From Candidatus Nanosynbacter colneyensis (lineage in GTDB: Bacteria > Patescibacteriota > Saccharimonadia > Saccharimonadales > Saccharimonadaceae), in assembly GCA_024330325.1 (NCBI GenBank), contig JANDWE010000079.1:1-10344 (forward strand): DNA of 10,344 nucleotides. Reading direction: 5' to 3'. Positions 6,883 through 10,344 of this stretch are shown in pieces (positions within the stretch are counted from its first letter, which is position 1; every line of letters begins with the position of its first letter). A model generated the notes under the pieces. It saw nothing but the letters and a program-made list of their open reading frames with translations, had not been told where the DNA came from and searched no databases. The translations under genes were made by a program, and so were the position numbers.

Positions 6883-7673
6883 TGGATATGAAATTTTGGC
6901 AAAAACAAGAACCAGGGAAGCCACTTTTTCCAGATGTCGAATGGAACAAGCCAGAACGGCGCGACCAAGCAGGAAAATTAGGAATCATCGGCGGCAACAA
7001 ATTAGGTTTTTTGGCGGTGGCAGAAAGTTATCAAGAGGCGCTCAGGGATGGCGTAGGTGAGGCTCACGTTTTACTGCCTGATGCTTTGAAAAAAAATGTT
7101 CCCGCGAATATGACCGACGTTTTATTCGCACCGACAAACCAGTCGGGAAGTTTGGCTAACGAAGCACTTGACGAGGCGTTGACGCTGGAAAGATGGGCGG
7201 ACGTATTGCTATTATGCGGCGACGCTGGGCGGAATAGTCAGACGGCAATTGTCTACGAAGAATTGATCAAAAAATCAGAAATTCCTGTCGTGCTGACGCG
7301 AGATGCGATTGACCTCGTGCAGAATAGTTTTCAGGAAATTCTGGACAATCCGCACGCGGTTTTCGTGGCAAGTCTGGCGCAAGTTCAGAAAATATTCCGC
7401 GCAATTTTTTATCCAAAAATGATTACGTTCAGCATTCAATTGTCGCAACTCGTTGAAGCGTTGCACAAATTCACCATCACATATCCCGTAACAATTTGCG
7501 TTTTTCATGCCGACAATTTAATAATCGCCCACAGCGGAGAAGTCGTCACCCAAAAATGGGACGCACCAATGGCAATTTGGCGGGGAACCGTCGGCGCCCG
7601 CGCCGCAAGCTACTTGATCTGGTCGTCGAAAGCGCCGCTAGCAGCAATCAGTACCGCTATCTGCAAAATGTAG
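6882..7673 (+). CDS. Ribokinase-fold protein, degenerate NAD(P)H-hydrate dehydratase-like
   Basis: The protein has 263 residues. By eye it follows the order of motifs of the YjeF C-terminal (NAD(P)HX dehydratase) domain: KLGIIGGNKLGFLAVAESYQEALRDGVGEAHVLLP (32-66) for the GGS..A...ALR.GAG..VA.P block, WADVLLLCGDAGRNSQT (105-121) for the GPGLGR block, and IPVVLTRDAIDLV (134-146) for the PVVLDADAL block. The C-terminal GTVGARAASYLIW (235-247) takes the place of the GTGDVLAG block, without its catalytic Asp. It may have lost dehydratase activity or work as a diverged metabolite-repair or regulatory protein. The start overlaps the xth stop (TAATG) and has GAGGT 9 nt upstream, which indicates translational coupling. 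A role beside DNA repair is not evident. The family assignment is moderate and the activity is unknown. Confidence 0.6.
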   Translation: MDMKFWQKQEPGKPLFPDVEWNKPERRDQAGKLGIIGGNKLGFLAVAESYQEALRDGVGEAHVLLPDALKKNVPANMTDVLFAPTNQSGSLANEALDEALTLERWADVLLLCGDAGRNSQTAIVYEELIKKSEIPVVLTRDAIDLVQNSFQEILDNPHAVFVASLAQVQKIFRAIFYPKMITFSIQLSQLVEALHKFTITYPVTICVFHADNLIIAHSGEVVTQKWDAPMAIWRGTVGARAASYLIWSSKAPLAAISTAICKM

Positions 7674-7691
7674 CCTCACATAAATATCCGC

Positions 7692-7720
7692 TTGACATTA
7701 CGTACAATTAGTTGTATTAT
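7692..7720 (+). promoter_or_regulatory. Near-consensus -35/-10 promoter of the small membrane protein unit
   Basis: TTGACA (7692-7697), a perfect -35, is followed after exactly 17 bp by TATTAT (7715-7720), a 5/6 match -10. This is the only perfect -35 I found in front of a gene in the window. Transcription should begin near 7727, just at the foot of the leader hairpin. TATACT (7718-7723) is an alternative -10 but has a 20-bp spacer. Confidence 0.7.
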
Positions 7721-7728
7721 ACTACCAA

Positions 7729-7782
7729 GCTTCCGCTTGTGACTTGTCAAGGGCGGAAGTAGCCCTTAGTCGCAAGCGAAGC
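7729..7782 (+). ncRNA. Structured 5' leader hairpin
   Basis: The 5' arm 7729-7744 pairs with 7768-7782 in 15 base pairs, with one bulged C at 7733/7734 and one G-U pair (7740-7772). A one-sided TGTC bulge (7745-7748) follows, then a perfect 6-bp inner stem AAGGGC/GCCCTT (7749-7754 with 7762-7767) and a 7-nt loop GGAAGTA. The fold begins within about 2 nt of the predicted transcription start. It could stabilise the mRNA 5' end or be a regulatory leader. I do not recognise it as a named riboswitch or RNA family. Confidence 0.6.
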
Positions 7783-7792
7783 ATCCCTCAAG

Positions 7793-7802
7793 AAGGAGGT
7801 GA
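7793..7802 (+). promoter_or_regulatory. Full-length Shine-Dalgarno sequence that decides the start
   Basis: AAGGAGGTGA matches the bacterial anti-Shine-Dalgarno sequence over 10 nt. Eight bases separate its GGAGG core from GTG 7808, the optimal spacing. The in-frame GTG at 7799 lies inside this site and is therefore not the start. CCTC at 7786-7789 could weakly pair with GAGG (7796-7799) and partly mask the site. Confidence 0.8.
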
Positions 7803-7807
7803 AAGCA

Positions 7808-8065
7808 GTGCGTCACAAAATCAGCAAGATTGTAATTAACACAGGAAAAGTATTATCTTTAGTTATTCCTGTGTTCGCCATCGGCTCAGTAGGAGCCGTG
7901 TTAGGTGCGGCGATTTTAGCAATTTTGGCGGATATCGCGGGATTTACTATACTGACCGCGGTTAAGATTGGTTCTCTAATTGGAGCAATCTCAGCCTGCG
8001 CCATGGTAATCAACCATTGTCTCCACTGTCGCAATTGCGACAGTGGTTGCCACCGAGTGGCTTAA
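7808..8065 (+). CDS. Small two-helix membrane protein with C-terminal Cys cluster
   Basis: I do not recognise this 85-residue protein. It begins with a basic stretch (MRHKISKIVINTGK) and continues with a hydrophobic, glycine- and alanine-rich segment at about 16-41. A break at Asp42-Ile-Ala-Gly45 and a second hydrophobic segment at about 46-68 follow. It ends in HCLHCRNCDSGCHRVA, with Cys71, Cys74, Cys77 and Cys81 spaced C-x2-C-x2-C-x3-C and His at 70, 73 and 82. That spacing equals the [4Fe-4S] ferredoxin motif except for the missing following proline; zinc binding is also possible. The near-consensus promoter, hairpin leader, perfect ribosome binding site and own terminator suggest high expression as a single-gene unit. 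The compact Gly-rich helices also recall small pore-forming or bacteriocin-like peptides, but no processing site or transport gene is nearby. The GTG start is set by the Shine-Dalgarno spacing. Confidence 0.75.
   Translation: MRHKISKIVINTGKVLSLVIPVFAIGSVGAVLGAAILAILADIAGFTILTAVKIGSLIGAISACAMVINHCLHCRNCDSGCHRVA
8023..8046. repeat. Perfect 24-bp palindrome inside the small membrane protein gene
   Basis: CCACTGTCGCAA (8023-8034) is followed directly by its exact reverse complement (8035-8046). In RNA it folds as a 10-bp stem with an AATT loop. It covers the codons of the Cys cluster. A second small hairpin, GCCAC-CGA-GTGGC (8049-8061), follows at once, just before the stop codon. Confidence 0.85.
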
Positions 8066-8077
8066 AGCCCACAGATG

Positions 8078-8140
8078 AAGACAGCTCGCCTGGAAGGCTA
8101 TAAAGCCTCGGTTAGCGCCTTTCTGCGGGCTGTTTTCTTT
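8078..8140 (+). terminator. Intrinsic terminator of the small membrane protein unit
   Basis: ACAGCTCGC (8081-8089) pairs with GCGGGCTGT (8125-8133) over 9 bp with one G-U. Inside it GGAAGGC (8092-8098) pairs with GCCTTTC (8117-8123). The stem is followed by TTTTCTTT (8133-8140), a clear intrinsic terminator for the plus strand. Confidence 0.8.
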
Positions 8141-8144
8141 GCAT

Positions 8145-8170
8145 AAAAAAATCGCCCAAATTGGACGATT
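8145..8170 (-). terminator. Intrinsic terminator of the tRNA-Leu gene
   Basis: On the minus strand AATCGTCC pairs with GGGCGATT (8 bp, one G-U, AATTT loop; plus-strand 8150-8170) and is followed by a run of T (8145-8149). It lies 18 nt past the tRNA 3' end and faces the plus-strand terminator. Confidence 0.8.
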
Positions 8171-8188
8171 ATCACCTGAAGCTGCCTC

Positions 8189-8275
8189 TGGTACCGCGGG
8201 CCGGACTTGAACCGGCACGAGCTATTGCTCACCAGATTTTGAGTCTAGCGCGTCTACCAATTCCGCCACCGCGGC
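8189..8275 (-). tRNA. tRNA-Leu (anticodon CAA)
   Basis: The 87-nt minus-strand sequence folds as a class II tRNA. The acceptor GCCGCGG pairs with CCGCGGT (first pair G-U). The discriminator is A and the CCA end is encoded in the DNA (8189-8191). The anticodon stem CTAGA/TCTGG encloses the loop CTCAAAA with anticodon CAA, which reads UUG. The long variable arm is GAGC-AATA-GCTC and the T arm is GCCGG-TTCAAGT-CCGGC, all consistent with leucine. Confidence 0.95.
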
Positions 8276-8303
8276 ACAAGAGAACGCTCCAAGCTACCGT
8301 ATG

Positions 8304-8332
8304 ATTGTAACACAACTAGCAATTTCTCACAA
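8304..8332 (-). promoter_or_regulatory. Promoter of the tRNA-Leu gene
   Basis: On the minus strand TTGTGA (-35, 4/6 match), a 17-bp spacer and TACAAT preceded by TGT (extended -10 at 8304-8312) give a good sigma-70-type promoter. It would start transcription about 20 nt before the mature 5' end at 8275. Confidence 0.6.
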
Positions 8333-8362
8333 GCACGACTTTTATTTGATATCAATTTGGCG

Positions 8363-8368
8363 TATAAT
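8363..8368 (+). promoter_or_regulatory. -10 promoter of the sortase gene
   Basis: TATAAT is followed after 10 nt by ATG 8379. The gap contains AAGGAG (8371-8376), but only 2 nt before the ATG, too close for a standard ribosome binding site. Transcription starting 6-8 nt after the -10 would cut into it. An in-frame ATG at 8301 lies upstream of this promoter and overlaps the tRNA promoter, so it is not the start. Confidence 0.55.
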
Positions 8369-8378
8369 AGAAGGAGTT

Positions 8379-9782
8379 ATGTATCCGACGGATGATCAAT
8401 CAAACGGTCGAGTGGGCATGCCGGTATCAGATCAGCGCCGATCTCTCACGCCGCCAACTCGCGACTCAGCAGCCTCACGAAATGCCGCTGCTGATGTTAT
8501 TCGTGGTCAGCTTGACGCTATTTATTCCAGAACAGAAGAACAGAATTCCGCGCCAGAAAAAACTCAGACGCAACCATTTTCCGCTCAATTGCAATCAAAA
8601 CCCGAAGTCCGATCAGAACAGCCTAAGGCACAAATATCCAAACCTCAACAAGCTTCAATAACACCACAGCCAGAGCCGAAAAAAGACACCGTCAATCACG
8701 CTATGAGGACGACGCCAATTGCCCAAACCCAGATTCAGCCAAAGCCACAAATTAGCAATTCCGATCCCGCAAACCAAACCGCTCAAACTCAAAATTCAAC
8801 CATCCACACTCAAGTTTCAGCCGACCAGTGGAAGCAATACCACAGCGCTTGGCAGAAATATTATCAGATGTATTATGAGCGTTACTACGCTGGCGACATC
8901 GCGGCAAAGAATCGTGAAATTTCTCGATTGACGAAGGAAAGTCAGAATATCACGCCAGTAGTCAGCGAAGACGAGCCTCTGGACCCACAAAAAGCAGCCA
9001 TAAAAGAACTCCGCAGTCAAATTCAGCAAAAGGTTCGCGACTCCGCTAATAAAGTGAAAAAATCCCGTCATTTCGTTCCGGCGATTGCTGGATTATCGGT
9101 GCTATTGGTCTTCATGTTTTTGCAATATAACCGCGTTATTTTCGGCGCGGTCGCAGCCTATACAACACCTGGTGCAATTAACCCGCAAAACATCATCGTT
9201 GACGCCTCCACCGACGTAACTGTCGGACCCGAGCCTAGGATTATTATTCCAAAGATTAACGTTGACGCGCCGGTCATTTACGGCGCCGCCAGCGACACGA
9301 AATCGCAATCAAAAGCCATGGAGAAGGGAGTAGCTCACTTTTCAATTCCTGGCGCCAGCGCCGTGCCAGGCGAAGTCGGAAATGCCGTATTTGCCGCCCA
9401 CTCCAGTAACGATGCTTTTGCCGGTGGCGATTATAAATTCGTCTTTGCTCAGAATGAAAAGTTAGTCAAGGGCGACATTATTTACATGAATTACAACGGG
9501 AAACGCTACACTTATAAAATAACATCAACAGAAGTTGTTATGCCAACCGAAGTTTCAAAAGTTCAGATTAATACAGATAAGCCAATGCTGACGCTTGTGA
9601 GTTGCGTGCCTTTAGGAACCGCAGAAAAGCGACTTCTTATCTTTGCGGAACAAATCAGCCCAGACCCGAGCAAAGCCACTGCGACGTCAGAATCCAGCTC
9701 AAATCAGCAACAAAGCAACAACTCAAACATCCCAGGAAAACCCGAGCCGACTTTGCTTGAGAAGTTATTCGGCGGTCGATAA
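8379..9782 (+). CDS. Class D/E-like sortase with long cytoplasmic N-terminal region
   Basis: The protein has 467 residues. Residues 1-230 are hydrophilic, rich in Gln, Pro, Ser and Thr, and contain an aromatic patch at about 151-171 (WKQYHSAWQKYYQMYYERYY) and a charged helical stretch at 200-229. A membrane segment follows at about 233-257, then the sortase domain at about 285-426. Catalytic residues are His341 (FAAHSSN), Cys409 (LTLVSCVPLGT) and Arg418 (EKRLLIF). The TLxSCxPxGTxxxR pattern suits class D/E sortases. These transpeptidases link surface proteins to the envelope or build pili outside the membrane. A Ser/Gln/Asn-rich tail follows (427-467). The usual sortase is 200-300 residues, so the N-terminal region is an unusual addition. 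No sortase substrate with a sorting signal is visible in the window. The start is chosen from the -10 element at 8363. Confidence 0.88.
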   Translation: MYPTDDQSNGRVGMPVSDQRRSLTPPTRDSAASRNAAADVIRGQLDAIYSRTEEQNSAPEKTQTQPFSAQLQSKPEVRSEQPKAQISKPQQASITPQPEPKKDTVNHAMRTTPIAQTQIQPKPQISNSDPANQTAQTQNSTIHTQVSADQWKQYHSAWQKYYQMYYERYYAGDIAAKNREISRLTKESQNITPVVSEDEPLDPQKAAIKELRSQIQQKVRDSANKVKKSRHFVPAIAGLSVLLVFMFLQYNRVIFGAVAAYTTPGAINPQNIIVDASTDVTVGPEPRIIIPKINVDAPVIYGAASDTKSQSKAMEKGVAHFSIPGASAVPGEVGNAVFAAHSSNDAFAGGDYKFVFAQNEKLVKGDIIYMNYNGKRYTYKITSTEVVMPTEVSKVQINTDKPMLTLVSCVPLGTAEKRLLIFAEQISPDPSKATATSESSSNQQQSNNSNIPGKPEPTLLEKLFGGR

Positions 9783-9790
9783 ATTATCTA

Positions 9791-10344
9791 TTAATTGAAC
9801 AGCCCAATCGAACCATTGTCCATATTCATTTTACTCAGGACAATTTTTCCAGAAGCGTTGGTCGTCAATCCGTAAACGTATCGCTGATTTGAGGATAAAA
9901 CAGAATCCAAACCAGGCTTAACGTCTATCAACGTATGAGCGTTCGTACCGTCAAACTCGCGAATCTCCATTTTTCCCGACGCAGAAACGCTACGAATATA
10001 GAAGTTGTCAAGCCACTTCACTTCCTGCGCCACACCAATATTAAACACGCTCGACAATTCTTTACGCTCCAAATCATAAGTCTGCAGTACCGCGCCGTTT
10101 TGCGCCACGATAAATCGCCCAGCATTGTCCATCATCACGTTCGCAGTCGCATTGTCAATTTTAATGGTCTTTGCCGTTTTTAAGAACTCTTTTTGGCGGT
10201 CCTTAGAATCTGAAATTTCACCTCTGTAAATTGTCATATTTTTGCCATCAGTCAAGACCACGGTGTCTTTATTGAAATAGCGAGAAGTTCGAATTACTGG
10301 GGTAGAATTAGTAGCAAAAGTACCAATCACAAACGGCTCTTTCC
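9791..10344 (-). CDS. C-terminal part of a beta-strand-rich protein, 5' end outside window
   Basis: About 184 residues are visible and the frame continues open past the right edge (KEPFVIGTFATNST...), so the start is missing. The GTG at 10330 is probably an internal valine codon. The sequence is a run of short hydrophobic-polar strands separated by turns, such as DTVVLTDGKNMTIYRGEI, GRFIVAQNGAVLQTYDLE, NFYIRSVSASGKMEIREFDG and QRYVYGLTTNASGKIVLSKM. They repeat about every 40 residues and suggest beta-propeller blades. Proteins of this kind in candidate-phyla genomes are often envelope-anchored, sometimes with a PEGA domain before the propeller; that is only a guess here because the N-terminus is absent. 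The gene converges with the sortase gene, with 8 nt between stop codons and no visible terminator. Confidence 0.65.
   Translation of the reverse strand, partial: KEPFVIGTFATNSTPVIRTSRYFNKDTVVLTDGKNMTIYRGEISDSKDRQKEFLKTAKTIKIDNATANVMMDNAGRFIVAQNGAVLQTYDLERKELSSVFNIGVAQEVKWLDNFYIRSVSASGKMEIREFDGTNAHTLIDVKPGLDSVLSSNQRYVYGLTTNASGKIVLSKMNMDNGSIGLFN

Noticed and set aside
6532..6924. 130-codon open frame antisense to exonuclease III
   Set aside because: Shadow of a well-conserved gene, with no start signals and no domain features.
7799..7807. GTG 7799 as start of the small membrane protein
   Set aside because: This GTG is part of the Shine-Dalgarno sequence itself; GTG 7808 has ideal spacing.
7683..8140. 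Known riboswitch or tmRNA in the structured region
   Set aside because: I see no conserved core of a named riboswitch, and no tRNA-like ends or tag reading frame of a tmRNA; it is treated as an unassigned leader and terminator.
8301..8378. Twenty-six extra N-terminal codons for the sortase (start at 8301)
   Set aside because: They overlap the tRNA-Leu promoter and lie upstream of the sortase -10 element; the residues look like chance translation.
1..10344. TGA reassigned to glycine, as in Gracilibacteria/Absconditabacteria
   Set aside because: All genes reach expected family lengths without any in-frame TGA, so the standard code is sufficient.
1..10344. CRISPR array, insertion sequence or prophage
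   Set aside because: No regularly spaced repeats, transposase or integrase motifs, or terminal inverted repeats with target duplications were found; the 24-bp palindrome is a single site.

Overview
The window looks like a compact chromosome segment of a Candidate Phyla Radiation bacterium, most likely a Saccharibacteria (TM7) member. This placement is inferred from the mix of genes (a sortase with a long cytoplasmic tail, a paired set of glycolipid-type glycosyltransferases, SmpB, an ABC-F ATPase and a glutaredoxin), the very short intergenic gaps and the moderate GC content. No rRNA or other taxonomic marker is present, so it is not proved. All genes read with the standard code, and no complete gene contains an in-frame TGA.

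Layout. At the left are a small Cys/His protein (16-240) and a glutaredoxin-like protein (289-576) on the plus strand. They converge on a minus-strand ABC-F ATPase (627-2285), with a hairpin at the junction. The ABC-F gene is divergent from smpB (2375-2851). smpB converges with a minus-strand block of three genes: an alpha/beta hydrolase (starting near 6045), a LafB/CpoA-like glycosyltransferase (4199-5221) and a LafA-like glycosyltransferase (2881-4179). The two glycosyltransferases resemble the adjacent enzymes that build mono- and diglycosyl-diacylglycerol in Firmicutes, so this block probably modifies membrane lipids. Divergent from it are exonuclease III (6082-6882) and a translationally coupled, degenerate ribokinase-fold protein (6882-7673).

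The centre-right region (7692-8140) is the most unusual part. A near-consensus promoter is followed by a long hairpin leader, a perfect Shine-Dalgarno sequence and a GTG-started 85-residue, two-helix membrane protein ending in a CxxCxxCxxxC cluster. That cluster is encoded across a perfect 24-bp palindrome, and the unit ends in its own intrinsic terminator. It is followed by a convergent tRNA-Leu(CAA) gene, a divergent class D/E-like sortase (8379-9782) and the 3' part of a minus-strand gene that runs off the right edge.

A recurring regulatory pattern links the genes. Six protein genes have a TATAAT-type -10 element, in five of them extended by TGn, placed only about 6-9 nt before the start codon and without a Shine-Dalgarno sequence. 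The predicted transcripts are therefore leaderless or nearly so. The glutaredoxin, the small membrane protein and the gene coupled to exonuclease III instead carry usable Shine-Dalgarno sequences.
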